Origin: Pseudomonas putida
Lineage (GTDB): Bacteria > Pseudomonadota > Gammaproteobacteria > Pseudomonadales > Pseudomonadaceae
Length of the DNA stretch: 64,000 nt
Reading direction: 5' to 3'
Assembly (NCBI RefSeq): GCF_004357765.1
Contig: NZ_SMTE01000001.1
Location: forward strand, 124,001 to 188,000
Shown here: positions 53,599 to 62,696 of the stretch, one piece after another
Layout: each line of letters starts with the position of its first letter
How positions within the stretch are numbered: position 1 is the first letter of the stretch
Position numbers and translations under genes: made by a program
The notes under the pieces: model-generated
What the model saw: only the letters and a program-made list of their open reading frames with translations
What the model was told of the DNA's origin: nothing
Databases searched by the model: none

Positions 53599-53688
53599 TC
53601 ATTTAGCTTTGACTGCCGTGCAATAACAAAAGATGCAACAACAATAAAAATAGCGTTCATAAATATTCAGTCATTGACGGAGACGGCC

Positions 53689-55053
53689 ATGACGGGCACG
53701 CATTCGCTTGAACTATCAGATAACCAGTCGGAGCACAGTCATGTTTCCGCTGCAGTTGATAACCGAGTACCGATCGACAGTAAGACCTTTCGCAAGATCG
53801 TCTTGGCTTCTGTCACTGGCACGGCGTTGGAGTGGTACGACTTCTTTCTCTACAGCACAGCGGCGGCGCTCATATTCGGGGAATTGTTTTTCCCCAAGGG
53901 CACCGATCCACTGGTGGGTACGATCGCGGCACTGGCCGGGTTTGCATTGGGTTTTCTCGCGCGGCCTTTCGGTGGGGTGATATTCGGCCATATCGGGGAC
54001 AAGTACGGTCGCAAAAAAGCCTTGGTATGGACGCTCTCTATCATGGGCGGGGCAACTTTCTTGATCGGATTGTTGCCCACCTACGCTCAAGCGGGCATGT
54101 GGGCGCCCGCGTTGCTACTGCTGTTACGTATCTTGCAGGGCATCGCAGCAGGAGGCGAGTGGGGCGGTGGCGTGCTGATGATCAGCGAGTCGGCGCCACC
54201 TGAGCGCCGCGGCTTCTACGCTTCGATTAGTCAGATCGGAGTGGGCGGTGGGTTCGTCTTGTCCGCAGCGGTGTTCTATCTAGTCCAGTTGTTGCCGGAG
54301 CGGGATTTCCACAGCTGGGGTTGGCGCATTCCGTTCCTTATCTCGATCGTCATATTCGTCCTGGGCGTCTACATTCGCCGGACATTGCCAGAGAGTCAGG
54401 ATTTCCAGCGAGCTGAGGCAACGGGCAAGACGGCGCATATGCCCGTGCTGGATGTGTTGCGCAGATATCCGCGGGAAGTGCTGATGGCCATGGGGTTGCG
54501 AGTGGCTGAAAACGGCGGCTCCTACATCATGCTGGCGTTCGCTCTTGTCTACGGCAAGTTTCTTGGCGTGCCCAATAGTGTGATGCTGGCGGGAGTCACG
54601 TTCTCCACGTGCGTGGAGTTGGTGGCCATGCTGTTCTGGGGGCGTTTGTCGGACCGCATAGGTCGCAAGCCGGTATATATGGTGGGTGCCTTAGGGATGG
54701 TGCTAATGGCATTCCCATTCTTCTGGTTACTCGAGACCCGAGAGCCTGCCTGGATCTGGCTCGCCTTCCTCATTGGCAATGCCATCTGCCACGGGGCCAT
54801 GATCGGTACGCAGCCTAGTCTTATGGGCGAACTGTTCAGCACTGAGGTCCGCTATTCCGGAATGGCTCTCGGGCACGAAGTCGCCTCGGTATTCTCCGGT
54901 GGCCTGACGCCGATGATCGCTACCGCCTTGCTGGCGCATTACCAGGCTAGTTGGCCAGTTTCTCTGATGATGATGGCGCTGGGGCTGATCACAGTCATCT
55001 CTCTTTGTTTCACCAAGGAGACCCGCGTGCGGGCCAAAGGAGGGCGGTCATGA
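53689..55053 (+). CDS. MFS transporter, metabolite:H+ symporter (MHS) type
   Basis: A 454-aa twelve-TM permease. The signature GTALEWYDFFLYSTAAAL near residue 48 and the loop GHIGDKYGRKKAL near residue 105 are typical of the MHS family (ProP, ShiA, KgtP relatives), as is RLSDRIGRKP near residue 325. These import organic acids and osmolytes with protons. The start at 53689 has GGAG upstream; a TTG at 53674 is possible. It overlaps the thiolase gene start (TCATGA). It likely imports the acid that the upstream ligase activates. Confidence 0.9.
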   Translation: MTGTHSLELSDNQSEHSHVSAAVDNRVPIDSKTFRKIVLASVTGTALEWYDFFLYSTAAALIFGELFFPKGTDPLVGTIAALAGFALGFLARPFGGVIFGHIGDKYGRKKALVWTLSIMGGATFLIGLLPTYAQAGMWAPALLLLLRILQGIAAGGEWGGGVLMISESAPPERRGFYASISQIGVGGGFVLSAAVFYLVQLLPERDFHSWGWRIPFLISIVIFVLGVYIRRTLPESQDFQRAEATGKTAHMPVLDVLRRYPREVLMAMGLRVAENGGSYIMLAFALVYGKFLGVPNSVMLAGVTFSTCVELVAMLFWGRLSDRIGRKPVYMVGALGMVLMAFPFFWLLETREPAWIWLAFLIGNAICHGAMIGTQPSLMGELFSTEVRYSGMALGHEVASVFSGGLTPMIATALLAHYQASWPVSLMMMALGLITVISLCFTKETRVRAKGGRS

Positions 55054-56231
55054 ACCGGTCAGCAAGCAATGACGCCGTGGCGCTGATCGCCGGGGCCCTG
55101 GAAGTACCTTACAACCGGCGCGGCACGGGTGAGTCGACGTCGCAACTGCTCGGCAGGGCGGTGCAGCAATTGCTGCGCCAGGCAGGCGTGGCAGCGCATG
55201 AGGTCGACGGCCTGGGCGTGGCATCCTTCACCCACCGGCCGGACAACGCCATCGATCTGGCGTGGCGCCTCGGGCTGACCCTGACCTGGTGCATGGATGA
55301 CCGCAATGGCGGGGCTAGCGCGATCAATATGCTGCAGCATGCCGTGCGTGCCATCCAGCACGGTGATGCCAACGTGATCGTATTGGTGGCCGGTGATACG
55401 TTCACCCCGGAGGATTTCAAGACTCTGGTCGACCATTACAACCGGACCACCGAGGAGTACCTCAAGCCGCTTCAGCACGGCGGGCCCAATGGGGTGTTCG
55501 CGATGCTCACCCAGCGTCATGCGCAACGCACCGGCCTTGGCCGCGAAGACTATGCAGAGCTGTGCATTGCCCAGCGAGCCTGGGCGCAGCGCAACCCGCT
55601 GGCGGTCTACCGCGAGCCGCTGACCATCGAGCAGTACCTTGAGGCGCCCATGGTGGCCGACCCGCTGTGCCGGTTTGACTGCGTACCGGTAGTCAATGGC
55701 GCCAACGCCATCCTGCTGACCCGCGCCGACCTCGCCCGCAACACGGTCAACGTGGCGGTGCGTGCAGTAAAGGCGCTGCACAACGATGACCACCAGGCTG
55801 GCGATGGCCTGCAGACGCCGCTGGCAAAGATTGCCGACACGCTGTGGGACCGCGCCAATACCGGGCCTGATGCCATGGACCTGGCGTGCGTGTATGACGA
55901 CTATCCGGTCATGGCCCTGATCCAGCTCGCCGACCTGGGCTTCGTCCCCGACGACGATTACCGGCGAGCGCTGCGGCGGATAGGCCGTTTCGAACTGCCG
56001 GTGAATACCTCGGGCGGGCAGCTCTCGGCCGGCCAGGCGGGCGCGGCGGGGGGTATGCATGGGTTGGTCGAAGCTATTACCCAGCTGCTTGGCGACGCCG
56101 GTCAACGCCAGGTCAGCAATGCGCGCCTGGCGGTGGTGACCGGCTATGGCATGGTCCAGTATCGCTACGGCATGTGCGCCAACGCGGTGGTGCTCGAACG
56201 GTGGCAAGGGGGTGTGGCATGGCGTTCATGA
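55050..56231 (+). CDS. Thiolase-like (SCP2-type) protein lacking the active-site cysteine
   Basis: A 393-aa thiolase-fold protein of the lipid-transfer/SCP2 type. The nucleophile loop reads RNGGASAINMLQHAV near residue 88 with no Cys, and the C-terminal loop NTSGGQLSAGQAGAAGG near residue 317 has Gln where classical thiolases have the catalytic His. Such proteins often pair with DUF35 partners, as in PhlC-PhlB of acetylphloroglucinol synthesis. Here the partner is encoded next, overlapping by 13 bp. It may act as an acyl transfer, aldolase- or lyase-type scaffold rather than a true thiolase. The start at 55050 overlaps the transporter stop. Confidence 0.8.
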   Translation: MNRSASNDAVALIAGALEVPYNRRGTGESTSQLLGRAVQQLLRQAGVAAHEVDGLGVASFTHRPDNAIDLAWRLGLTLTWCMDDRNGGASAINMLQHAVRAIQHGDANVIVLVAGDTFTPEDFKTLVDHYNRTTEEYLKPLQHGGPNGVFAMLTQRHAQRTGLGREDYAELCIAQRAWAQRNPLAVYREPLTIEQYLEAPMVADPLCRFDCVPVVNGANAILLTRADLARNTVNVAVRAVKALHNDDHQAGDGLQTPLAKIADTLWDRANTGPDAMDLACVYDDYPVMALIQLADLGFVPDDDYRRALRRIGRFELPVNTSGGQLSAGQAGAAGGMHGLVEAITQLLGDAGQRQVSNARLAVVTGYGMVQYRYGMCANAVVLERWQGGVAWRS

Positions 56232-56533
56232 TCCAGCAATGTGTCGGTTGCGGCCAGGCCAGTTTCCCGCCGCGTTACAGCTGCCCGCGCTGCGGTGAGG
56301 CGCAGTGGCAGGAAGTCTCTGCCGGGGCCGCCCGGATTGCTCAGGCTACCGTGGTGCGCGCGCGGATCGGGATCGCTACCGCAGAGCTCCTGCACCTGGC
56401 TAGTGTCGAGCTGAGCGATGGGCCAGTGGTAATTGCCCAGACTGCAGAGCCTTTGCCTCCAGGCACCTTGGTAGAGCTCGCCATAGATGAATATCGGCGA
56501 ATCGTAGCCCACCCGGCCGACCGCGACTTGTAA
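56219..56533 (+). CDS. Zinc-ribbon/OB-fold protein (DUF35), thiolase partner
   Basis: A 104-aa protein with an N-terminal rubredoxin-like zinc ribbon, CVGCGQ then CPRCGE (Cys pairs near residues 8-11 and 22-25), and a C-terminal OB fold (VVRARIGIATAELLHLASVEL). DUF35 proteins bind acyl-CoA and form complexes with SCP2-type thiolases. The start overlaps the thiolase gene by 13 bp, as expected for a stoichiometric partner. Confidence 0.85.
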   Translation: MAFMIQQCVGCGQASFPPRYSCPRCGEAQWQEVSAGAARIAQATVVRARIGIATAELLHLASVELSDGPVVIAQTAEPLPPGTLVELAIDEYRRIVAHPADRDL

Positions 56534-56664
56534 TCAACAACTGTTCGAGCCGACCTCGATCGCCGAAGCGTGCGTCGTCGGCCGACCCCCAGCTAGTCAT
56601 TCCCTGACCATGCATGGCCTCAAGGCCTTGCGCGTGGTGCACGTGAGTACCCAGGAGTGTGGTT

Positions 56665-58008
56665 ATGCCTGCAGTGATCGATTACCGACTAGTGTCTGGC
56701 TTAGGGCTGGCGCTGGCTTGCCAACAGGCCTTGGCAGATGAACTATGGGCCGATGCTTCAACATATTTTCAGCAGGGAAGCTTGTCCGGTTTAACCCGGA
56801 ACTTTTATCTCAACCGCGACTTCCGCAACGGTGGTGCCAACCGCCGATCAGGCACCGTTAACGGTTATCGCGCGGAGTGGGCGCAAGGCTTAACTCTGGA
56901 CTACATCTCCCCGTTCACGACTGGTGTTGTCGGCTTGGGATTCGACGCGCATCTGTATGCGGGATTGAAGCTTGACAGCGGTCGTGGCAAGACCGGCACC
57001 AACCTGCTTCACGTCAACAACGACGGTGATGTGGCGAATGAGTACAGCGTGGGCGGCGGTGCGCTCAAGCTCAAGTACCGTGAAACGGTGCTCAAATACG
57101 GCTCCATGGAATTGCGCACCTCTCCGGTGTTCCTCACCGATGGTGGCTCCGGGCGCCTGTTGCCGCAAACGGTGACAGCATGGCAGCTCATCAGTCGCGA
57201 TCTGCAGCCGCTAACCTTCGATGCCGCCCACATCACCGCCGGCAAGGCGCCTTCGGAGAACCGCAACGACAGCACGCTACGTTCCCTGTATGGCGCTACG
57301 GAGACGGATACGGTCGATTATCTCAGCCTGAATTATGAGCAGGGCGCAGTCAAAGGCTACCTCAGCACTCAACGTGCCGAAGATCTTTGGCGCCAGGATT
57401 ACCTGGGGTTTCGCTACTTGCCTGCCCTCGTCGAGGGGCTGACCCCAACCTTGAATTTCAGCATGTACCGAACGGTCGACATCGGTGCCGCCCATGGCGG
57501 GCCCATCGACAACTTAACCTGGTCCTTTGCTCCGGGCGTCAAGTTCGGTGCCCATTCCCTCATGCTTGCATACCAGAAGGTGCAGGGCGACACGCCCTTC
57601 GATTATATGGCGTTCCGAGACGGGCAAACCACCGTGGCACAGCTGGCTAACAATGTGCAGCTCAGTGACTTCAACGCGCCCAACGATCGGTCCTGGCAGG
57701 TTCGTTACGACTATGACTTCAGTGCGCGTGGCGTGCCTGGCCTGAGGTTCATGATTCGCTACATGCAGGGACAGGGTGGCAAAGGCTCCGATATCGAACC
57801 GTACAGTTCCTACTATCCCCTCGGATTTCGAGATGGGGGGCGCCACTGGGAACGCAATATCGAGATGCAATATGTCGTGCAAGACGGGCCGGCGAAAAAC
57901 CTCAGCTTGAGAGCGCGGTACGGCGTGCACCGCGGTAATTCGGCTGAGCCACGCGGTGACATGGATGAGATTCGCCTGATCACCGAATTCCCTTTCAAGC
58001 TGCTGTAG
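56665..58008 (+). CDS. OprD-family outer-membrane porin
   Basis: A 447-aa substrate-specific porin of the OprD family. A signal peptide ends at ALADELW (cleavage near residue 24). The mature sequence starts with the family pattern ADASTYFQQGSLSGLTRNFYLNRDF, alternates amphipathic strands and ends in FPFKLL with a terminal hydrophobic beta signal. The start at 56665 follows AGGAG at 7 bp; a GTG at 56659 is the alternative. It sits within the catabolic cluster and probably admits the cluster's substrate through the outer membrane (compare PhaK, VanP, BenF types). Confidence 0.92.
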   Translation: MPAVIDYRLVSGLGLALACQQALADELWADASTYFQQGSLSGLTRNFYLNRDFRNGGANRRSGTVNGYRAEWAQGLTLDYISPFTTGVVGLGFDAHLYAGLKLDSGRGKTGTNLLHVNNDGDVANEYSVGGGALKLKYRETVLKYGSMELRTSPVFLTDGGSGRLLPQTVTAWQLISRDLQPLTFDAAHITAGKAPSENRNDSTLRSLYGATETDTVDYLSLNYEQGAVKGYLSTQRAEDLWRQDYLGFRYLPALVEGLTPTLNFSMYRTVDIGAAHGGPIDNLTWSFAPGVKFGAHSLMLAYQKVQGDTPFDYMAFRDGQTTVAQLANNVQLSDFNAPNDRSWQVRYDYDFSARGVPGLRFMIRYMQGQGGKGSDIEPYSSYYPLGFRDGGRHWERNIEMQYVVQDGPAKNLSLRARYGVHRGNSAEPRGDMDEIRLITEFPFKLL

Positions 58009-58099
58009 ATGGCGCCGTTGGCAATGCTTCATCAAAGCTGCTTCGCCAAGAATTCATGTAGAGCAATGTCTGTCCGCTTACCGTAGAAGGAGTAATGAG

Positions 58100-59335
58100 A
58101 TGAGCAAATACATCGATATTCAGGCACGAGACCAGGCTGGAAGTTTCAAGGGATATCTGGCGCTGCCGCCTGAAGGCAAGGGGCCAGGCATCGTGTTGGG
58201 CCAAGAAATATTTGGCGTGAACGCCAACATGCGCGAGGTGGCGCAGATGTATGCCGAGGAAGGTTATGTGGTTCTGGTGCCCGACTTGTTCTGGCGTCTA
58301 CAGCCGGGTATCGACCTGGGCTATACCCCCGCAGATTTCGATAAGGCTTTGAGCCTCTACACCGCACTGGACCTGGACAAGGCCGTAGACGACATCGCCG
58401 CCGCCTTCGACACGCTGCGGGATCTGGCCGAGGTCACCGAGCCCGCCCTGGGCTTCGTGGGCTATTGCCTGGGAGGCAAACTGGCCTACCTCACCGCCAC
58501 CCGTACTGATGTCGCGGTTGCGGTGGGCTACTACGGCATGGGTATTGAGCAATACCTGGATGAAGCCGATGGCCTGAGCGGTGGGCTGGTGCTGCATCAC
58601 GGCGAACTGGACGGGCTGTGTGACGCCACGACCCGTGCGCGTATCGCCGAGGTGCTGCGTGGCCGCCCAGGCGTAGAGCTGTATACCTACGAGGGTGCTG
58701 ACCATGCCTTTGCCCGCCTGGGCAGCGATCACTTTCACAAACCCTCGGCCCTCATGGCTCATGGGCGCACCATTGGCGCATTGAAGAAGTACATCGGGCC
58801 GGCCTACAACCTTTCAGACCTGTGGGACGAGCACATCCACCATGAGTTCGTTACCCGAGACGTGCCGGCCACCCTGAAGACCATGGTCGCCGAGCCTTAC
58901 GTGAACCACATTCCGACGCTGACCGGCGGGGTGGGCAGCAAGCAACTCGGACGCTTCTATCAGCATCACTTTGTCCACGCCAACCCCGAGGACACCAAGA
59001 TGATTCCGGTTTCTCGCACGGTCGGCGCCTACCAGGTCGTCGATGAATTCATCATGTCTTTCACCCACACCTGCGAAATGGACTACATGCTGCCTGGGAT
59101 AGCACCTACCGGCAAATACGTGGAAGTACCCATGGTGGCGGTGGTCAACTTCCGCGGCAACAAGCTATACCACGAGCATATCTACTGGGACCAGGCCTCT
59201 GTGCTGGTACAGATCGGCCTGCTCGATCCAGAAGGGCTACCGGTGGCGGGCATCGAAACGGCCAAGAAATTGCTCGATGAATCGCTGCCTTCGAACACGC
59301 TGATGGCCCGCTGGGCCAAAAGTGAGCACCTGTGA
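58100..59335 (+). CDS. Dienelactone hydrolase fused to an NTF2/SnoaL-like domain
   Basis: A 411-aa two-domain protein. Residues 1-235 are a dienelactone hydrolase: Cys nucleophile in GYCLGGK near residue 123, Asp in GELDGL and His in GADHAFAR near residue 205. After a linker, residues ~265-400 form an NTF2-like cone domain (LGRFYQHHFVHANPEDT, VVDEFIMSFTHTCEMDYMLPG). It cleaves an enol-lactone or related ester, and the second domain may bind or isomerise the product. Spacing to the porin is 91 bp, and the SDR start overlaps its stop (GTGA). The fusion occurs in other bacteria, but its substrate is not known. Confidence 0.85.
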   Translation: MSKYIDIQARDQAGSFKGYLALPPEGKGPGIVLGQEIFGVNANMREVAQMYAEEGYVVLVPDLFWRLQPGIDLGYTPADFDKALSLYTALDLDKAVDDIAAAFDTLRDLAEVTEPALGFVGYCLGGKLAYLTATRTDVAVAVGYYGMGIEQYLDEADGLSGGLVLHHGELDGLCDATTRARIAEVLRGRPGVELYTYEGADHAFARLGSDHFHKPSALMAHGRTIGALKKYIGPAYNLSDLWDEHIHHEFVTRDVPATLKTMVAEPYVNHIPTLTGGVGSKQLGRFYQHHFVHANPEDTKMIPVSRTVGAYQVVDEFIMSFTHTCEMDYMLPGIAPTGKYVEVPMVAVVNFRGNKLYHEHIYWDQASVLVQIGLLDPEGLPVAGIETAKKLLDESLPSNTLMARWAKSEHL

Positions 59336-60051
59336 GCGCCATCACGACTGTGGGCAAGGAGGTCCTGATCACCGGCGCCAACGGAGGGTTGGGCCTTGCC
59401 TTGATCGAAGCGTTTTTGGCTGCGGGGGCAAGTCGTGTCTACGCCGCTTGCCGTAACCCTGAGCGTCTGCTGTTCGATCATCCGCTGGTGGAGGCGGTGG
59501 ATCTGGACGTCACCGACCAGCAGCAAGTCGCGCAGGTGGCGAGCAGGGTACGGGTCGATATCCTGGTGAACAATGCTGGCCTCAATAGGCAGCAGCGGTT
59601 GCTGGGCACCGAGGACTCCGAAGCCGCTGCCCAGGAAATGGCCGTCAACTACTTCGCCACGCTCGCGATGATGCGTGCCTTTGCGCCGACGCTTGTCGAG
59701 CGCACTGGCGCTATCGTCAACGTGCTGTCGATTCTGGCGCGGGTGGCGTTGCCAGCCATGGGGTCGTTGTGTGCGTCCAAGGCGGCCGCGTTGCGCCTGA
59801 CCGAGGCCGCTCGGGCCGAGCTGGCCGGCCAGGTGCAGGTGATGGCGGTGCTCCCCGGTGCGATCGATACCGCGATGAGCCGTGACGTTGCGGGTGCCAA
59901 GGCCAGTCCTCGGGACGTGGCCGATGCGATCGTAGCGGGGTTGGCCAGCGGTGCCACGGAGGTCTATCCCGACCCCATGGCACTGGACGTTGCGCACAAG
60001 CTCGCCGCCAACCGGGCAAGTACGCAGGCCTACTTCGCCCGGCACCTTTAA
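59332..60051 (+). CDS. Short-chain dehydrogenase with Leu in place of catalytic Tyr
   Basis: A 239-aa Rossmann SDR. The cofactor motif TGANGGLGLAL near residue 15 and LVNNAG near residue 80 are intact, and the catalytic Ser is probably in NVLSILAR. Where the Tyr-x3-Lys pair should stand the sequence reads GSLCASKAAAL, so the general acid Tyr is Leu while the Lys is kept. Activity is therefore doubtful or altered. The start is a GTG overlapping the hydrolase stop. It is probably part of the same operon, oxidising or reducing a hydroxy/keto intermediate if active. Confidence 0.8.
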   Translation: MSAITTVGKEVLITGANGGLGLALIEAFLAAGASRVYAACRNPERLLFDHPLVEAVDLDVTDQQQVAQVASRVRVDILVNNAGLNRQQRLLGTEDSEAAAQEMAVNYFATLAMMRAFAPTLVERTGAIVNVLSILARVALPAMGSLCASKAAALRLTEAARAELAGQVQVMAVLPGAIDTAMSRDVAGAKASPRDVADAIVAGLASGATEVYPDPMALDVAHKLAANRASTQAYFARHL

Positions 60052-60161
60052 AAGGGCCGCATCGGGAGTGCTGCTCAAGTGTGCAGCACCACCGCAAGCG
60101 ATGCTGCACGCTCGGGCTGACTGCAACGCGCTGGCCTACTGGCTGAGATGAAAAGTCGCGG

Positions 60162-60224
60162 CGGCTTGAGCATTACCTGCAGGCTTACAAGCAAAACCCG
60201 AAGTTGTTTGGGTGGCGCAATTAA
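60162..60224 (+). mobile_element. IS630-like transposase tail remnant
   Basis: RLEHYLQAYKQNPKLFGW then a stop resembles the C-terminal end of IS630-family transposases (usually ending PKPFVW). Only about 20 codons remain. It lies in the 350-bp gap between the SDR and the semialdehyde dehydrogenase genes, which suggests two modules were joined here. Confidence 0.45.
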
Positions 60225-60399
60225 GTTGCGGGCATCGTTAACATGAAAGTTGCAGTGAATTACTAAAGCGCACTCACATCCATAGCTTTGCCTGAAATTC
60301 ATGTATTCCGAGTTCTGATACCCGAAGACGATATTTCTATTATTAATTTATATATGACGTCCCTAAACTCATTGAAAACATCCTGCTCAGGAGGGCGCT

Positions 60400-61860
60400 G
60401 TGTCCAAACATTTGCTACGTCACTATATCGCTGGGACTTTCGTCGAGAGCAGCCGCAGGTTCGACAACATCTCTCCTGTCAATGGGAGCCTATTGGGCCA
60501 GGTATGTGAGGCTGGTGAAGATGAAGTGAATGCTGCCGTCGAAGCGGCGGCAGGCGCTCAATTGGGGCCGTGGGCTGGATTCAGTACTGCCCAGCGGGCT
60601 GATCTGCTAGAGCGGATCGCCGATGGCATCGAGCGTCGATTTGAAGACTTCGTGGATGCCGAAGTCGCTGATACTGGTCGGCCCGTGCATCAGGCGCGCA
60701 GCCTGGATGTTGCACGGGGCGTGCAGAACTTCCGTACCTTCGCTGATTTAGTGCGACACGGCGGTAGCGAGCTTTTTGAAATGCGCACCGGCGATGGTAC
60801 GGATGTGTTCAGTTATACCGTGCGTAAGCCGCATGGCGTGGTGGCCATCATCTCGCCGTGGAACCTACCGCTGTTGCTGCTTACCTGGAAAGTCGCGCCA
60901 GCGTTGGCCTGTGGTAATTCTGTGGTTGTCAAACCGTCGGAAGATACGCCTTCCAGTGCCACCCTGTTGGCCGAGGTCATGCACGAGGCCGGTGTGCCCG
61001 CCGGTGTATTCAATCTTGTGCATGGCTTTGGCCCTGATTCTGCCGGTGAGTTTCTCACTCGCCACCCTGGCGTCAATGCCATCACCTTTACCGGTGAGTC
61101 GCGCACCGGCTCGACCATCATGCGCGCTGCTGCCGAGGGCGTACGTGAGGTGTCTTTCGAACTGGGTGGCAAGAATGCCGCAGTCGTTTTTGCCGATTGC
61201 GATTTTGATGCGGCAGTTGCCGGTGTGCTGCGTTCCAGTTTCACCAATTCTGGCCAGGTCTGCCTATGCACGGAGCGGGTCTACGTCGAGCGGTCGATCT
61301 ACGAGCGCTTTGTCGCGGCGCTCAAAGCAGGCGCCGAGAAGCTGAAGATCGGCTATCCCGACGAAGACGGCGTGAACATGGGGTCGCTGATTTCCCATAA
61401 ACACCGCGACAAGGTGTTGGGCTACTTCCAGTTGGCTGTGACAGAGGGCGCGACAGTGGTCAGTGGCGGCGGTGTGCCGACATTTGGCGACGAGCGCGAC
61501 CAGGGCGCTTTTATCCAGCCGACTATCTGGACCGGCCTTACCGATGACGCTCGCTGCATTCGCGAAGAAGTGTTCGGTCCGGTCTGTCATATCGCGCCCT
61601 TCGATAGCGACGAGGAAGTGCTGCAACGCGTTAATGATTCGGCCTACGGCCTGGCTGCTTCTCTGTGGACTCGCGATCTGAAGCGGGCCCACCGTCTCTC
61701 TCGACGTATCCATGTCGGCATGGTGTGGGTCAATACCTGGTTCCTGCGCGATCTGCGTACGCCTTTTGGTGGCGCACGCTTGTCTGGGCTTGGCCGCGAA
61801 GGAGGGCGCCACTCGCTGGATTTCTATTCCGAGCTCACCACCATTTGTGTCAATCCGTAA
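60400..61860 (+). CDS. dmpC: 2-Hydroxymuconic semialdehyde dehydrogenase
   Basis: A 486-aa aldehyde dehydrogenase of the HMSD (XylG/DmpC) type. The NAD-site region is VVAIISPWNLPLLLLTWK near residue 147, the general base Glu in FELGGKNAAVVF near residue 252, and the nucleophile Cys in NSGQVCLCTERV near residue 287. It oxidises 2-hydroxymuconate semialdehyde from meta-cleaved catechol to 4-oxalocrotonate. It starts with GTG at 60400 after AGGAGG. It opens the lower-pathway block; hydratase, acetaldehyde dehydrogenase and aldolase follow with short spacings. No tautomerase or decarboxylase gene is visible before the window ends. Confidence 0.9.
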   Translation: MSKHLLRHYIAGTFVESSRRFDNISPVNGSLLGQVCEAGEDEVNAAVEAAAGAQLGPWAGFSTAQRADLLERIADGIERRFEDFVDAEVADTGRPVHQARSLDVARGVQNFRTFADLVRHGGSELFEMRTGDGTDVFSYTVRKPHGVVAIISPWNLPLLLLTWKVAPALACGNSVVVKPSEDTPSSATLLAEVMHEAGVPAGVFNLVHGFGPDSAGEFLTRHPGVNAITFTGESRTGSTIMRAAAEGVREVSFELGGKNAAVVFADCDFDAAVAGVLRSSFTNSGQVCLCTERVYVERSIYERFVAALKAGAEKLKIGYPDEDGVNMGSLISHKHRDKVLGYFQLAVTEGATVVSGGGVPTFGDERDQGAFIQPTIWTGLTDDARCIREEVFGPVCHIAPFDSDEEVLQRVNDSAYGLAASLWTRDLKRAHRLSRRIHVGMVWVNTWFLRDLRTPFGGARLSGLGREGGRHSLDFYSELTTICVNP

Positions 61861-61875
61861 GGACAGGAGAACTCC

Positions 61876-62685
61876 ATGCATCCAGCAATCGCTGAAGCAG
61901 CAGCGTGTTTGCGCCAGGCTCGTGAACAGGGCAGGCCCTGTGCGCCAGTACGCGAACTCATCGAGCGTGCGGCTGTCGAGCAAGATGAATCCGCGCTAAA
62001 GCAGGCTTACGCCGTGCAGCAGTACAACAACGCCGCCGACATTGCCGCAGGCTGGAACCCGGTAGGTCACAAGATCGGTTTGACCTCAAGTGTTGTCCAG
62101 CGCCAGTTGGGGGTTGACCAACCGGACTTTGGTCGGCTGTTTGCCCAGATGGCCCGAGGTGACGGCCAGTCTATCAGCTGGAGTGAATGCCAGCAGCCCA
62201 AGGTAGAAGCAGAGATCGCCCTGGTTCTGGAGCGCGATCTGTGCAATGAGCGCCAGACCCTGGCCGACATTATCCGTGCCACTGCTTTCGCCCTGCCGGC
62301 CATCGAAATCGTCGGCAGTCGAATCGCCAACTGGGACATCAGTTTGCTCGACACAGTCGCAGACAATGCTTCGTCCGGGCTGTTTGTCCTGGGCAGTCAG
62401 CCGGTATCCCTGGGGCAATTGGACCTGGTCAATTGTGGCATGCGCCTGAGTCTACGCGGCGAACCGGTATCGGTCGGAGCCGGCGCAGCCTGCCTGGAAA
62501 ACCCACTGAATGCGGCGGTGTGGCTGGCCAATACCATGGTCCGTCTCGGCGAGCCATTGCGTGCCGGTGACGTGGTGTTGACCGGTGCCTTGGGACCTAT
62601 GGTGCCGGTGAGCCCGGGAGATGTGTTTACCGCTGAGATCCAGGGCTTGGGCCGCGTCACTGCGTCCTTTGCTCAAGCCGAGTAA
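61876..62685 (+). CDS. dmpE: 2-Oxopent-4-enoate hydratase (or oxalocrotonate decarboxylase) family
   Basis: A 269-aa member of the MhpD/DmpE/XylJ family. [18 protein letters not shown] near residue 57, [15 protein letters not shown] near residue 106 (metal-binding Glu pair) and [15 protein letters not shown] near residue 155 are characteristic. It adds water to 2-hydroxypenta-2,4-dienoate to give 4-hydroxy-2-oxovalerate. The decarboxylase XylI is a close paralogue, so that role cannot be excluded. It lies 15 bp after the dehydrogenase and 11 bp before the acetaldehyde dehydrogenase gene. Confidence 0.85.
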   Translation: MHPAIAEAAACLRQAREQGRPCAPVRELIERAAVEQDESALKQAYAVQQYNNAADIAAGWNPVGHKIGLTSSVVQRQLGVDQPDFGRLFAQMARGDGQSISWSECQQPKVEAEIALVLERDLCNERQTLADIIRATAFALPAIEIVGSRIANWDISLLDTVADNASSGLFVLGSQPVSLGQLDLVNCGMRLSLRGEPVSVGAGAACLENPLNAAVWLANTMVRLGEPLRAGDVVLTGALGPMVPVSPGDVFTAEIQGLGRVTASFAQAE

Positions 62686-62696
62686 GGGGGCCCTAA

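Noticed and set aside
55059-56207. 382-codon minus-strand frame over the thiolase gene
   Set aside because: The thiolase frame has clear family motifs and operon overlaps; the antisense product has none.
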